From an uncultured Sphingomonadaceae bacterium (GTDB lineage Bacteria; Pseudomonadota; Alphaproteobacteria; Sphingomonadales; Sphingomonadaceae): a stretch of DNA of 64,000 nt. The stretch spans positions 24,504 to 88,503 of the forward strand of contig CALLJS010000014.1 of NCBI GenBank assembly GCA_938050045.1, given 5' to 3'. Position numbers and translations under genes: made by a program. Below are positions 1 through 8,843 of the stretch, one piece after another. Under the pieces are notes generated by a model, which saw only the letters and a list, made by a program, of their open reading frames with translations, was not told the DNA's origin and searched no databases. Within the stretch, counting starts at the first letter, position 1. Each line of letters starts with the position of its first letter.

Positions 1-2
1 TT

Positions 3-116
3 AATAATTTCACTGTCGGTAAGGGTCATATCCCGTTTCTCCTTGCTGAATTACGACCAGAACAAGAAGTCACTATACAACGGATTAGTAAACGGAGTGT
101 TTACGCTCTAAAATGA
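3..116 (+). CDS. C-terminal end of an unidentified protein (cut by window edge)
   Basis: An open frame enters from the left edge and gives 37 residues (NNFTVGKGHIPFLL... ending RSVYALK) before TGA at 114-116. The mix of charged and hydrophobic residues (AELRPEQEVTIQRISKR) looks protein-like, but I recognise no family. It is convergent with der, whose gene ends at 220, leaving about 100 bases of AT-rich spacer. The other two plus-strand frames are less convincing. Function unknown. Confidence 0.45.
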   Translation, partial: NNFTVGKGHIPFLLAELRPEQEVTIQRISKRSVYALK

Positions 117-219
117 AAAAACCAAATTGGATTAAAAGATAATCATAGTATAAAAATATTGATACTCTCAATTTTACATATACGACTATGCCTTAACTCT
201 TGATATATAGTGCTATATA

Positions 220-1596
220 TTAATCATCTGCGTAAGGATTATTGGATGCACGCATGTTCATGCGCACTGGCACAGCCCCAAAATCTAAATCTCGGCGCAA
301 TCCATTAATTAAATAACGATTATAGCTTTCGGGCAATTTATCTACTCTGGTGCCAAAAACAGCAAAGGTAGGCGGCCGATTTCTAGCTTGGGTAATATAG
401 CGTAATTTTATGCGTTTCCCCCCAGGTGCAGGTGGCGGGTTTACCTGAATAGCCTGTTCGAACCACCGATTTAACTCACCAGTGGGTACGCGGCGGCTCC
501 AGGCATCTCGCGCTTTGAAGGCGGCGTCTATTAACGAATCCAATCCTTTGCCCGTCATAGCAGAAACAGCGATCATCGGTACGCCCTTTAATTGCGCTAA
601 TCCCTCATCTAGGGCCGCTCTAATACCATGGAATAATGCGCTACCATCTTCGGCAATATCCCATTTATTGATAGCAATAATCAAGGCTCTGCCTTCTTGA
701 ATGCAATGATCCCCAATTTTCAAATCCTGCAATTCTAGGCCTTTTGTCGCATCAAGCATCAAAATTACCACTTCGGAAAAATCAATAGCGCGCCGTGCAT
801 CGGCAACCGATAATTTCTCTAACTTGTCTTTTACCCGCGCTTTTTTGCGCATCCCAGCAGTATCAATGATGCGGATTTCACGGTGTTTTAGCTCTGGGTC
901 GCTTGAATCAGGATTATCCCACAACCAATCAATGGTAATACTATCGCGCGTAATACCTGCCTCTGGCCCTGTTATGAGTCGATTTTCACCGAGCATCTTA
1001 TTTATCATGGTCGATTTGCCAGCATTGGGACGGCCGACAACGGCCAATTTTAGAGGTGCCGTCGGGGACTCCAAATCATATTCTTCTTCTTCGCCGTCCC
1101 ATGCATCAATGATAGGCCGCAAAGCTTGATATAGATCGGCCATGCCTTCGCCATGCTCTGCGCTTATGGCAATAGGCTCATTAAATCCCAAGCTATAGGA
1201 TTCCAATATAGTAGAATCGGCGCGGCTGCCCTCGGCTTTATTTATCACCAATTCAACGGGCACATTGCTAGCACGCAGCCAACGCGCAATCTCTTCATCA
1301 AGCGGCGTTAACCCCGCGCGACCATCGATAATGAAGATAGCCGCAACAGAGCCATTCAAAGCCGCTTCGGTTTGCGACCGCATCCGACCGGGCAAGGTTT
1401 GCGGATCTTCATCCTCATAACCAGCGGTATCGACCGCAATGAATTTCAAGTCAAACAAAGACGCATCGCCTTCGCGCCTGTCGCGCGTAACGCCTGGTTG
1501 ATCGTCAACCAATGCTAAACGTTTGCCAACCAATCGATTGAACAATGTTGATTTACCGACATTAGGTCTGCCAATTATGGCAATAGTGGGCTTCAT
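220..1596 (-). CDS. der: Ribosome biogenesis GTPase Der (EngA)
   Basis: A 458-residue protein with two tandem GTPase domains, the hallmark of Der. The first P-loop GRPNVGKS lies near residues 9-16 with DTAGYE as G3; the second, GRPNAGKS, lies near 188-195 with DTAGMR, followed by NKWD. The C-terminal part (from about residue 360, RRVPTGELNRWFEQA, ending NPYADD) is the KH-like domain. Der assists 50S subunit assembly. It lies directly downstream of bamB on the same strand with a 42-base gap, the yfgM-bamB-der order widespread in proteobacteria. Length and motifs are normal. Confidence 0.97.
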   Translation of the reverse strand: MKPTIAIIGRPNVGKSTLFNRLVGKRLALVDDQPGVTRDRREGDASLFDLKFIAVDTAGYEDEDPQTLPGRMRSQTEAALNGSVAAIFIIDGRAGLTPLDEEIARWLRASNVPVELVINKAEGSRADSTILESYSLGFNEPIAISAEHGEGMADLYQALRPIIDAWDGEEEEYDLESPTAPLKLAVVGRPNAGKSTMINKMLGENRLITGPEAGITRDSITIDWLWDNPDSSDPELKHREIRIIDTAGMRKKARVKDKLEKLSVADARRAIDFSEVVILMLDATKGLELQDLKIGDHCIQEGRALIIAINKWDIAEDGSALFHGIRAALDEGLAQLKGVPMIAVSAMTGKGLDSLIDAAFKARDAWSRRVPTGELNRWFEQAIQVNPPPAPGGKRIKLRYITQARNRPPTFAVFGTRVDKLPESYNRYLINGLRRDLDFGAVPVRMNMRASNNPYADD

Positions 1597-1638
1597 TATG
1601 CCATAACTCCCTTAAATATAGGGTGCAAACCCCAATTA

Positions 1639-2967
1639 TTATTGAAAAGCGCTGATCGTGCCGCTGTCATCCAAAATATAAAGCATATTATTGGCAACGA
1701 TTGGCGCCACAGAAATGGGGGCCTTAACCTCTTGTATCTTAAATGCAACGCCTTCCGCAGGCTCTATCGACCAAATTTCACCCTCTGAATTGCTGGCTAC
1801 CAGACGATTCCCCGCTAATATAGGGCCGCGCCAAGTGATTTCGCCTTTCTTTTTCTTTTCATTCGCAAATTCTGGTAATTGGGCAATCCAACGAATCTTT
1901 CCACTTGAGCGTGAGATGCAGAGCATCCTAGCATCATCGGTTAAAACAAAAACCCATTCACCCGCTACCACTGGGGTTGCGATACCGGCAATATTAAGCT
2001 CCCAAATACGGCGTCCTTGATCCAAATCATAAGCAGCCATGCGCCCGCCCTGGCCCAAGGCATAGACTTTACCGCGATCAATGACGGGAGATGCGTCAAC
2101 ATCAGACAATTCAGACACTGACAATGACATGCGCGTACGCGACAAGGTATCGCTCCAGAGGCTACGGCCATTTTCATACCGATAAGCCGATAATTCCCCC
2201 GAAGAATATCCAGCCACAACGGTTCCATCGGATGCGGCAGGCGATGCCACACCGAAAATACCAGATTCACCAATAGCACCCGCTTCATTCCATTCGGTTG
2301 CGCCCGTTCGGGCATTCAAAGCATATATTTGATTATCTTGTGTCATGACATAAAGATTGCCATTTGATAATGTCGGCGAACCGCGCAAAGGCCCAGCAGG
2401 CCTTGATTTCCATAGCATAGTACCATCAGCAATATTGAGAGCCACCACATCGCCAATTCCATTTGTAGCGTAAATATTGACGCCATCAGAGGAAACACCG
2501 CCACCAAATAATGTCGATTTTTTCTCGACTGATTTGCTAAAATTAGCACTCCAAAGTCGCGCGCCATTTGTTGCATCAAAGGCTCTTACAACCGCATCGG
2601 TACCGATAGCGAATAATTTTCCGTTTACAATAATCGGCGAGGACGCCAACCTTGCCCGAGAGGTTGACCCCAAAATTTGACTGCTCCAGTTTCGGCTTAA
2701 CTCTGCCCCAAGCGCCACATGACCAGGAGCATTAGAAGCAGCACCGCTCGGCTGTTGCCAAGCATCATTAATCCGCGATGTTGGTATAATTACAGATTGT
2801 CCAGATAAGGCGGGATCAGCTTCTGTATCTATGCGCGTGCCCAAAATATCGACGCGATTACCGATTGTTGGGGTGACTTTTGAATCGCTACTGCCGCCCA
2901 AAGCGCCGCATGCAGTCAGCATTGATAAAGCAGCTAAACTTAAGATATATTTAGAAGTTTTATGCAC
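1639..2967 (-). CDS. bamB: Outer-membrane assembly lipoprotein BamB
   Basis: PQQ-type beta-propeller lipoprotein of the BAM complex, which inserts outer-membrane beta-barrels. The preferred start is GTG at 2967 (VHKTSKYILSL), because GGAGA lies 8 bases upstream; a TTG at 2982 is possible but lies over that ribosome-binding site. The signal peptide ends in a lipobox LTAC with the lipidated Cys near residue 20. Propeller blades appear as repeated hydrophobic-A-x-[ND]-x-x-[ND]-G-x-x-x-W units (e.g. FDATNGARLWSANF, LNIADGTMLWKS, YDLDQGRRIWEL). At about 442 residues it is close to alphaproteobacterial BamB proteins. It sits between the YfgM-like gene and der. Confidence 0.93.
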   Translation of the reverse strand: MHKTSKYILSLAALSMLTACGALGGSSDSKVTPTIGNRVDILGTRIDTEADPALSGQSVIIPTSRINDAWQQPSGAASNAPGHVALGAELSRNWSSQILGSTSRARLASSPIIVNGKLFAIGTDAVVRAFDATNGARLWSANFSKSVEKKSTLFGGGVSSDGVNIYATNGIGDVVALNIADGTMLWKSRPAGPLRGSPTLSNGNLYVMTQDNQIYALNARTGATEWNEAGAIGESGIFGVASPAASDGTVVAGYSSGELSAYRYENGRSLWSDTLSRTRMSLSVSELSDVDASPVIDRGKVYALGQGGRMAAYDLDQGRRIWELNIAGIATPVVAGEWVFVLTDDARMLCISRSSGKIRWIAQLPEFANEKKKKGEITWRGPILAGNRLVASNSEGEIWSIEPAEGVAFKIQEVKAPISVAPIVANNMLYILDDSGTISAFQ

Positions 2968-3030
2968 GAAAATATTCTCCAATTTTATAATATCGCGCTG
3001 CGCAACCTTTGCAGCAAACTCGATGATAAT

Positions 3031-3762
3031 TCATTCACTTGTTTTTTCTGCATCATCTTCGCTTTCGCTATTCTGAATAGCATCGATTCCCAATACACCT
3101 GCCATTTGACGGGCACGGCCGCGCAGCGATTCTGGTAAATCTTCTTGGTCAGCAATTTGGGCAAAAATAGGCCCCGCTAAATCTTCTTTGTCCTGCCGCA
3201 TATAGGATATGGCTGTCATTTCACCAGCACTTCCGAACCACGGATTACCTGGTATAGCCAAGGGTTTAAGTTGATCTATAATATGCTGCGGTTTCACATC
3301 ATCAAATTGCGCCATTGTTTTTCTAATCAATGCAAAATCACGAAATGCGCTGGACAGTTCTTCATCTTTAATCACGTCATCATAATGTGCAATGGCCTTT
3401 TTCTTATCGCCTTTTTCAATCGCAATGTTGCCTTCTAAAATTTTTGATAGAGCACGATAGCCTGCTTGTTCTGCATCTTTGAAAGATTTGAGCTGCTCTA
3501 ATGCCTCATCATTTTTACCCGCCTCTAATATATCTACAGCTTTGATAAAAGCTTCCCCTTGGTCGCCAATAGCTTGTGATTTTTGATTTTCAAAATAAGC
3601 CCAAGCACCTAATGTCCCAAATCCAACAATAAGCGCAATCGCTATCCAGCGGCCCCATTTGTTCCAAAATTGTTTAAGGTCACTATCGCGCACCGCATCA
3701 TCGACTTCGCGTAAAAATGCCTCATCGGCTAAATCTCTTGTATCTGTAGGGCTTTTAGCCAC
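3031..3762 (-). CDS. Tetratricopeptide-like, YfgM-family membrane protein
   Basis: Single-pass membrane protein of the YfgM / tetratricopeptide-like family. A cytoplasmic N-terminus (DEAFLREVDDAVRDSDLKQF) precedes one transmembrane helix (WIAIALIVGFGTLGAWAYF, about residues 38-56) and then helical repeats. In E. coli YfgM is an accessory of the SecYEG/PpiD translocon and lies upstream of bamB, as here. I place the start at GTG 3762 (VAKSPTDTRD) because GGAGG lies 5 bases before it; the upstream in-frame ATGs have no ribosome-binding site. The C-terminus is acidic (SESEDDAEK). Confidence 0.85.
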   Translation of the reverse strand: MAKSPTDTRDLADEAFLREVDDAVRDSDLKQFWNKWGRWIAIALIVGFGTLGAWAYFENQKSQAIGDQGEAFIKAVDILEAGKNDEALEQLKSFKDAEQAGYRALSKILEGNIAIEKGDKKKAIAHYDDVIKDEELSSAFRDFALIRKTMAQFDDVKPQHIIDQLKPLAIPGNPWFGSAGEMTAISYMRQDKEDLAGPIFAQIADQEDLPESLRGRARQMAGVLGIDAIQNSESEDDAEKTSE

Positions 3763-3920
3763 CGTTACCTCCATTAAAAATGCGCAAATTATCGCACCAT
3801 TCATCATCCATTAGCCGCGAGTGAGGCGACATACTAGCCCCCAATATCAAGCGACGCTGCACAATAGTATAAATTACAGGATAATCGCTATAAAAAATAA
3901 ATTTTATGCGTCAATCACTC

Positions 3921-4787
3921 TTATATTGATCCATATAATTGGTCTCGACTGGGAAATGTTCGGCTGCGGACTTCATCCGCATATTGACGCACAGATTTTT
4001 GAACAGTCTCTGACATGTTACCATACCGTTTCACAAATTTCGGCGTGCGATCGAACAGACCAAGCATATCCTCTGAAACTAAGACTTGCCCATCGCACTG
4101 TGCAGAGGCACCAATACCAATAGTGGGACAGGCTACTTTCTGGGTAATCTCAATCGCAATAGGCTCTAACACGCCTTCGATAACAAGGCCAAAAGCCCCC
4201 GCTTCTGAGAGAGCAACCGCGTCTTCGACAATGACTTTGGCTTCTTCATCGCTCTTACCGCGCACACCATAGCCCCCCAATATATTGATAGCTTGGGGCG
4301 TTAAACCAACATGCGCCATCACTGGAATACCGCGTTTTGTTAGAAATTCCAATGTCGGTGCTAATATTTTACCACCCTCAATTTTAATCGCAGCCGCACC
4401 AGTATGTTTGAGCAAATTAGAGGCATTTTCAAAGGCTTGTTCGGGCGATGCTTCATAGGAACCAAAAGGCATATCAACAATCACAGCGGCATGATAGCTT
4501 CCCCTAACCACTGCCGCACCATGGGCAATCATCATATCCATGGTCACAGCAACGGTATGCGGCAGCCCATAAATAACCTGCCCGAGCGAATCACCTACCA
4601 AAAGCATATCGCATTCTGGATCGAGCAATTGGGCCATGCGTACCGTATAGGCGGTGAGCATGACCAAAGGTTCACCGCCTTTGCGTTGGCGAATTTTTGG
4701 TACTGTCAGCCTTTTCATCGGCTTTGGTGTTGGGTTCGCACGGCTGGTAGACGTATCGAATGTGAGCGTTTTTGACGTGGTGGACAT
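3921..4787 (-). CDS. panB: 3-methyl-2-oxobutanoate hydroxymethyltransferase
   Basis: Makes ketopantoate from 2-oxoisovalerate and methylene-tetrahydrofolate, the first committed step of pantothenate and CoA synthesis. Family motifs are clear: LTAYTVRMAQLLD, MLLVGDSLGQVIYG (metal-binding Asp), MPFGSYEAS, IKIEGG, VMAHVGLTPQ (metal-binding Glu and His region), and IGIGAS near the C-terminus. The 288-residue form has a 23-residue polar leader (STTSKTLTFDTSTSRANPTPKP); initiation at the inner ATG (4718, MKRLTVPKIRQ) would give the usual core length. Neither start has a strong ribosome-binding site. panC is not in this window. Confidence 0.95.
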   Translation of the reverse strand: MSTTSKTLTFDTSTSRANPTPKPMKRLTVPKIRQRKGGEPLVMLTAYTVRMAQLLDPECDMLLVGDSLGQVIYGLPHTVAVTMDMMIAHGAAVVRGSYHAAVIVDMPFGSYEASPEQAFENASNLLKHTGAAAIKIEGGKILAPTLEFLTKRGIPVMAHVGLTPQAINILGGYGVRGKSDEEAKVIVEDAVALSEAGAFGLVIEGVLEPIAIEITQKVACPTIGIGASAQCDGQVLVSEDMLGLFDRTPKFVKRYGNMSETVQKSVRQYADEVRSRTFPSRDQLYGSI

Positions 4788-4866
4788 AAAGAAACATTAG
4801 CGACAAATGCTCTGCTTAAAAAGAGTATATTATAATGATTTTCATATTATAACTATATTATAATTG

Positions 4867-4917
4867 ACTCCATGTTAACAAAATCTAACATAACAGATAT
4901 ATTTATTAACATGGAGT
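4867..4917. promoter_or_regulatory. 12-bp perfect inverted repeat covering the ribosome-binding site
   Basis: ACTCCATGTTAA at 4867-4878 and its exact reverse complement TTAACATGGAGT at 4906-4917, separated by 27 AT-rich bases. The downstream arm contains the GGAG (4913-4916) that serves the ATG at 4924. In DNA it could be a two-half-site operator for the XRE regulator encoded at 5344; in RNA the hairpin would bury the ribosome-binding site. Which applies is not decided by sequence. Confidence 0.6.
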
Positions 4918-4923
4918 ATGGAA

Positions 4924-5340
4924 ATGTCATTTCGTGAAAAAATGCTGTGGGTCGCCTTTATCGCTATGATCGGCGGCTTTGGGTTTTATTTTCTCACATT
5001 ATTAACCCCAATAGGCCAAAATGCGTCGCCCGATTATTATTTAGGGCTCTTATTCTTCATCATCGGCCTGACAATTGGCAGTATGTTGGTCGCCACACTC
5101 ATATTATTCATCCGCAATCGAAGCGAGGTGACGTTCAAAGAGGATGAGCGTGACCGTAACATCCACAAAGCCGCCACCCAAATCGCCTATTATCCTCTAT
5201 TATTGGGCGTATGGGGCAGCGGTGCTTTATTTCATAATGGCGTTTCCACATCAATAATGCTCAACATTTTATTAGCAGTCTTAGTGGGTGCAGAATCTAT
5301 TCGCTTGGGGTATCAAATCTTTCTCTATCGCCAGGCATAG
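4924..5340 (+). CDS. Small four-helix membrane protein of an XRE-paired cassette
   Basis: A 138-residue integral membrane protein with four predicted transmembrane helices: LWVAFIAMIGGFGFYFLTLL, LGLLFFIIGLTIGSMLVATLILF, a third starting near IAYYPLLLGVWGSGALF, and a last from IMLNILLAVLVGAESI. Between helices 2 and 3 is a conserved-looking charged loop, FKEDERDRNIHKAA, of the kind seen in DUF2178-like membrane proteins paired with tiny XRE regulators. ATG 4924 is chosen because GGAG lies 7 bases upstream; an in-frame ATG at 4918 overlaps that signal. Three bases separate it from the regulator downstream. Substrate or function unknown. Confidence 0.75.
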   Translation: MSFREKMLWVAFIAMIGGFGFYFLTLLTPIGQNASPDYYLGLLFFIIGLTIGSMLVATLILFIRNRSEVTFKEDERDRNIHKAATQIAYYPLLLGVWGSGALFHNGVSTSIMLNILLAVLVGAESIRLGYQIFLYRQA

Positions 5341-5343
5341 CGT

Positions 5344-5556
5344 ATGAAAAAATTAGCTTTTAACAATAATATCAAAATTTTGCGCTTCATGAGCAATGAG
5401 ATGACTCAAGCTGATTTGGGCGAAAAAGTCGGCGTTACGCGCCAGACCATAGCCGCCATTGAACAGAGCAAATATTCGCCTTCATTAGAAGTTGCATTTC
5501 GTATCGCCCACATATTTGGCAGGCCATTAGACGAAGTGTTCATTTGGAAAGATTAG
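5344..5556 (+). CDS. Short XRE-family transcriptional regulator
   Basis: A 70-residue protein that is almost only a helix-turn-helix: the segment from MTQADLGEKVGVTRQTIAAIEQ through YSPSLEVAFRIAHIFGRPLDEVF is the classic Xre/Cro fold of the YozG-like short regulators. It follows the membrane-protein gene by 3 bases and is surely cotranscribed with it. In such pairs the regulator usually controls its own operon; the perfect inverted repeat at 4867-4917 is the obvious candidate operator (inference). Confidence 0.9.
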   Translation: MKKLAFNNNIKILRFMSNEMTQADLGEKVGVTRQTIAAIEQSKYSPSLEVAFRIAHIFGRPLDEVFIWKD

Positions 5557-5621
5557 CGGAAAATAGCACCAATACTCTGACCCTAATGCATCTTTTGACA
5601 ATAAATTAGGCACCATGATAT

Positions 5622-5906
5622 TTGCTTGACTTCACCTGCAAGGGCCTATTCATTCTCGCCCTGATGTATCAAGAGGATACCAATGAGAGCCGTATGGGTA
5701 TTATGGGTTCGCTGGCCCTAATCTTGTTCATTGATACAATGGGGCTTGGCTCTATCATTGGCCCTATTGCGATGACCTTTACCTTTGGTGTTTTTACAAA
5801 AAATAGAGGCGATATTGCTGATTGTCCAAGCGCGCCATTTCTGCTCTGGGCCTTGTTGGCCATAATCGCCATCATATTATCTGCGCGTACAATGAACCAA
5901 TATCAT
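5622..5906 (+). pseudogene. Remnant of an MFS (TCR/Tet-type) exporter, C-terminal end only
   Basis: The open frame carries a stretch (about 5664-5880) resembling the last two helices of TCR/Tet-type major facilitator exporters: GSLALILFIDTMGLGSIIGP, then FTFGVF, then SAPFLLWALLAIIAIIL, where family members show G-S-L-x...S-I-I-G-P...P-G-A-P-F-L-L. The rest of the roughly 400-residue transporter is absent upstream. Past about 5906 the frame continues to a stop at 6098 with low-complexity Asn-rich sequence, overlapping the next gene, so that tail is unlikely to be coding. No good ribosome-binding site. A real two-helix small protein is the alternative. Confidence 0.45.
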
Positions 5907-6067
5907 CAAGGCAATAACTATCAAGCTAGCAAGTATCAAAACAATGAAAATACTGAAAACAATGAATGCTGGCCAATAGCTTGTAAAATATTATTATACT
6001 ATGATAAGCGTGTCATAGTCAGAGTATATCTACAAGAATATCCAAAAAATAGTAGAGAGAGAATATC

Positions 6068-7126
6068 ATGCAAAATTTCATGTCTATTGCTTTATTGAGC
6101 GCAGCAATAATGGTTTTGGGCGCATGTGGTTCGGCAAATATCGCTGCACCAGTACCAAGCATTTTGCCACCACCAATTTCGAACCCAGCCACGAATGCAC
6201 AAACCCCGATTGAGCGTTTTGGCGCATTATCCGTAACTGGCAATCGCATAACCGACAGCCAGGGGCGTCCTATTGCCCTCTCTGGGATGAGTCATTTTTG
6301 GTCCAATACAGGCTATGGCCAAGAAGGATTATATAATCCGCAAGTGGTTCAATATTTATCCGAAAACTGGAATGCATCTCTGTTTCGCGCTGCTATGGGA
6401 GCCGATGAGAAGGGCAGCTATCTTGATGAACCAGAAGCCAATCTAAAGCGCGCCCAAAATGTTGTAGATGCTGCCATTGAGATAGGGGCCTATGTCATCC
6501 TTGATTTTCATTCTCATCATGCGCATGAATATCCCGAAAAAGCGGTCGATTTTTTCACCCAAATGGCTAAGAAATATGGCGATAAACCCAATGTCATATA
6601 TGAAATTTACAACGAACCTCTGGATAGTGCTGATTGGGCTAGGGATGTTAAACCCTATTCGCAGAGACTCATATCTACTATTCGCGCAATTGATCCTGAT
6701 AATTTGATTATTGTTGGCTCGCCCAGATGGTCACAAGATGTCGATATTGTCGCTAAAGATCCCATAGTTGGATATGATAATATCGCCTATACTATGCATT
6801 TTTACGCGGGAACGCATGGGGATGAATTGCGCGCTAAAACCGAAATAGCCTTGCAAGCGGGTCTCGCTATCTTTGTAACCGAATGGGGTACGATTAATGC
6901 CAATGGCGATGGTGATGTAGCCCATGAATCGGTTGAAAAATGGACCAAATTCATGGACAAACATTGTTTGTCAAATGCCAATTGGGCGGTTAGCAATAAG
7001 GCCGAGGGTGCATCCATGTTTAAGCCAGATACATCGCAAAGCGGTCCATGGAGCGAGAGCGATTTAACCGAATCGGGCAAAGTCGTGAGAGAAATAGTCA
7101 GAAATGGGACGCGAATCTGCGAATGA
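6068..7126 (+). CDS. GH5-family glucanase (cellulase) lipoprotein
   Basis: A 352-residue glycoside hydrolase family 5 protein, probably an endo-beta-glucanase. A lipoprotein signal (SIALLSAAIMVLGAC) ends in lipobox LGAC, so the enzyme is likely membrane-anchored. GH5 landmarks: RAAMGADEKGSY, YVILDFHSHHAHEY, the acid/base Glu in VIYEIYNEP (about residue 182), YTMHFYAGTHG, and the nucleophile Glu in FVTEWGT (about residue 275), followed by NWAVSNKAEGAS. The ribosome-binding site AGAGAGA lies just upstream of ATG 6068. It may cooperate with the GH16 enzyme and TonB receptor 51 kb away; that link is inference. Confidence 0.88.
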   Translation: MQNFMSIALLSAAIMVLGACGSANIAAPVPSILPPPISNPATNAQTPIERFGALSVTGNRITDSQGRPIALSGMSHFWSNTGYGQEGLYNPQVVQYLSENWNASLFRAAMGADEKGSYLDEPEANLKRAQNVVDAAIEIGAYVILDFHSHHAHEYPEKAVDFFTQMAKKYGDKPNVIYEIYNEPLDSADWARDVKPYSQRLISTIRAIDPDNLIIVGSPRWSQDVDIVAKDPIVGYDNIAYTMHFYAGTHGDELRAKTEIALQAGLAIFVTEWGTINANGDGDVAHESVEKWTKFMDKHCLSNANWAVSNKAEGASMFKPDTSQSGPWSESDLTESGKVVREIVRNGTRICE

Positions 7127-7139
7127 TAGAGCGTCTATA

Positions 7140-8234
7140 TTATTGCGCTTGATATTCTGTCAGAGCGGTAACAGCCAATTCGGGATGGTCAGTGAAAAAC
7201 CCATCGACCCCAGCATCACGATATGCTCTAATTTCAGATTTCATATCGCCCAATTCGCTATGGTCTAACGATGATTTCAATCCTTCGGGCAAGAAGTAAT
7301 TTTCGGCTCTAAATGACCATACATGCACCAATAATTCTATGGCTTTGGCATTTTTTATCAAATCAGTGAAACCGCTTAAACGTCCTAAAATATTTCTATC
7401 GATGACATAGGATTTATGAACACCAACTCCATCTGCATATTTTGCAATACGCGATAATCCGGCAGGCGTTATCATATCAGTAAATAATAAATTAGGGCGG
7501 TCGGGGGGTGATCCATCTGGCCCAATGAGCTGGATCAACCTAATATCGGTTGCTTCAGCTAATTTCTCCAAAATGCCTATTTCGAATGATTGGATAAAAA
7601 CGGCATCGCTGGAATCGCGATACCCAAAAATATTCAACTGTTTCAATAATATATCTTGTTGTGGCAAACCAATTGACTTGAAATAGCTGGGATGTTTTAG
7701 CTCGGGATAAATGCCTATCACCCGCCCAGTTCTTTGTTCCAATCGCTGAATAAGTTTTAACAATTCTTCAAAGGATAATATCTCAAATTCATTATCATAA
7801 TCTCTGTTACCAGAGCGCAATTCCGTCAAACTTTCTTTGGCCCGCAATGTTTTCAATTCATTATAAGTAAAATCTTCGGTGAACCAGCCCGTTACTTCTC
7901 TGCCATCAATAACTTTCGTCGTATAGCGCGATGCAAATTCTGGCTTTGTTGCAACATTGGTCGTGCTGCCAATCTCATTTTCATGGCGCACCATCAATAT
8001 GCCATCTTTGCTCACGACTATATCGGGTTCCAGATAATCAGCGCCTTGTTCAATCGCCAATCTATAGGCCGCTTCTGTATGCTCTGGTCGCTCTCCGCTT
8101 GCGCCTCTATGCCCGATAATGATTGGAATGGCTGTATCTGATGAAAAACCATCTGCATCATCGCTGCATCCAGTGGTTGACAAAGACAAAGCTATTATCA
8201 AGCCTTTCAATAATATTGGTACAATACGGAGCAT
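7140..8234 (-). CDS. Glycerophosphodiester phosphodiesterase lipoprotein
   Basis: A 364-residue GDPD-family enzyme that splits glycerophosphodiesters into glycerol-3-phosphate and an alcohol. The signal peptide ends in lipobox TTGC near residue 23, predicting a lipoprotein. The catalytic segment IIGHRGASGERPEHTEAAY carries His and the Glu, followed by YLEPDIVVSKDGILMVRHEN, which supplies the metal-binding Glu/Asp and second His. It ends with DGFFTDHPELAV. The layout matches periplasmic GlpQ more than cytoplasmic UgpQ. Convergent with the GH5 gene, 13 bases apart. glpK lies 40 kb away in this window, so products could feed glycerol metabolism only indirectly. Confidence 0.93.
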   Translation of the reverse strand: MLRIVPILLKGLIIALSLSTTGCSDDADGFSSDTAIPIIIGHRGASGERPEHTEAAYRLAIEQGADYLEPDIVVSKDGILMVRHENEIGSTTNVATKPEFASRYTTKVIDGREVTGWFTEDFTYNELKTLRAKESLTELRSGNRDYDNEFEILSFEELLKLIQRLEQRTGRVIGIYPELKHPSYFKSIGLPQQDILLKQLNIFGYRDSSDAVFIQSFEIGILEKLAEATDIRLIQLIGPDGSPPDRPNLLFTDMITPAGLSRIAKYADGVGVHKSYVIDRNILGRLSGFTDLIKNAKAIELLVHVWSFRAENYFLPEGLKSSLDHSELGDMKSEIRAYRDAGVDGFFTDHPELAVTALTEYQAQ

Positions 8235-8492
8235 TGATTAGTTCGCAGTGATCCGTTTAGAATAATATCGCAAAATAGAGCAAAGAGCCAAACCATTCGC
8301 TCTTATATTAATTGTAGCATCCATAATATTCACTCCACACGCGCCATTATAATATCATCATGGCGATTCTATTATAATCCTAGCAATAAGGCCTAAAGCT
8401 TCAAGATGAATCATCTTAAAGAGACATAACGATATTATATTTTACAAGAATTTATACTATAAATATAGTGAATAAATTAATTTGTGCAAATA
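8235..8492. other. AT-rich intergenic region, no gene recognised
   Basis: 258 bases upstream of the GDPD gene and downstream of the ArsC-like gene. A minus-strand reading frame of about 30 codons (MDATINIRANGLALCS...) lies at its GDPD end but has no recognisable family or strong ribosome-binding site, so I do not call it. The remainder is AT-rich and presumably holds the GDPD promoter. Confidence 0.4.
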
Positions 8493-8843
8493 TTAATTTA
8501 CTAATGCAGCTTCATATTCTGATGATTTGAAGCCCACTAACAAACCCATTTCTGTCTCTAATATCGGGCGTTTAATCATGCTGGGATACTCCATCATCAA
8601 CATGATAGCTTTGGATTCATCAATATTTTCACGGTTCGCGGCAGGGAGTTTTTTGAAAGTGGTCCCGCGCTTATTAAGAAGCGCTTCCCAGCCCAGTTGC
8701 GAAATCCATTCTTTGAGCATTTTACCATCAACGCCCGCTTTTTTATAATCATGGAAATCATAAATTATATCGCGTTGCTCCATCCATTTACGCGCTTTTT
8801 TGATGGTGTCACAATTTGAAATACCATATATTTTCGTAGCCAT
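8493..8843 (-). CDS. ArsC/Spx-family reductase-like protein (YffB type)
   Basis: A 116-residue thioredoxin-fold protein of the ArsC family. The N-terminus IYGISNCDTIKKARKWMEQR has the single conserved Cys in the N-C-x-T/x-x-x-K-A-x-x-W pattern typical of the YffB subgroup. The conserved HDYKKAG, LLNKRGTTFKKL and a C-terminal region with KRPILE (cis-Pro loop) follow. YffB-type proteins resemble glutathione-dependent reductases but true arsenate reduction is unproven; no ars genes lie nearby. Single-gene unit. Confidence 0.88.
   Translation of the reverse strand: MATKIYGISNCDTIKKARKWMEQRDIIYDFHDYKKAGVDGKMLKEWISQLGWEALLNKRGTTFKKLPAANRENIDESKAIMLMMEYPSMIKRPILETEMGLLVGFKSSEYEAALVN

Noticed and set aside
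482..1129. Plus-strand open frames (72 and 101 codons) opposite der
   Set aside because: They are antisense shadows of the well-supported der gene with no family features.
3821..4775. Plus-strand frames opposite panB, up to 123 codons
   Set aside because: Antisense to a clear enzyme; composition rich in Ser, His and Cys, no ribosome-binding sites.
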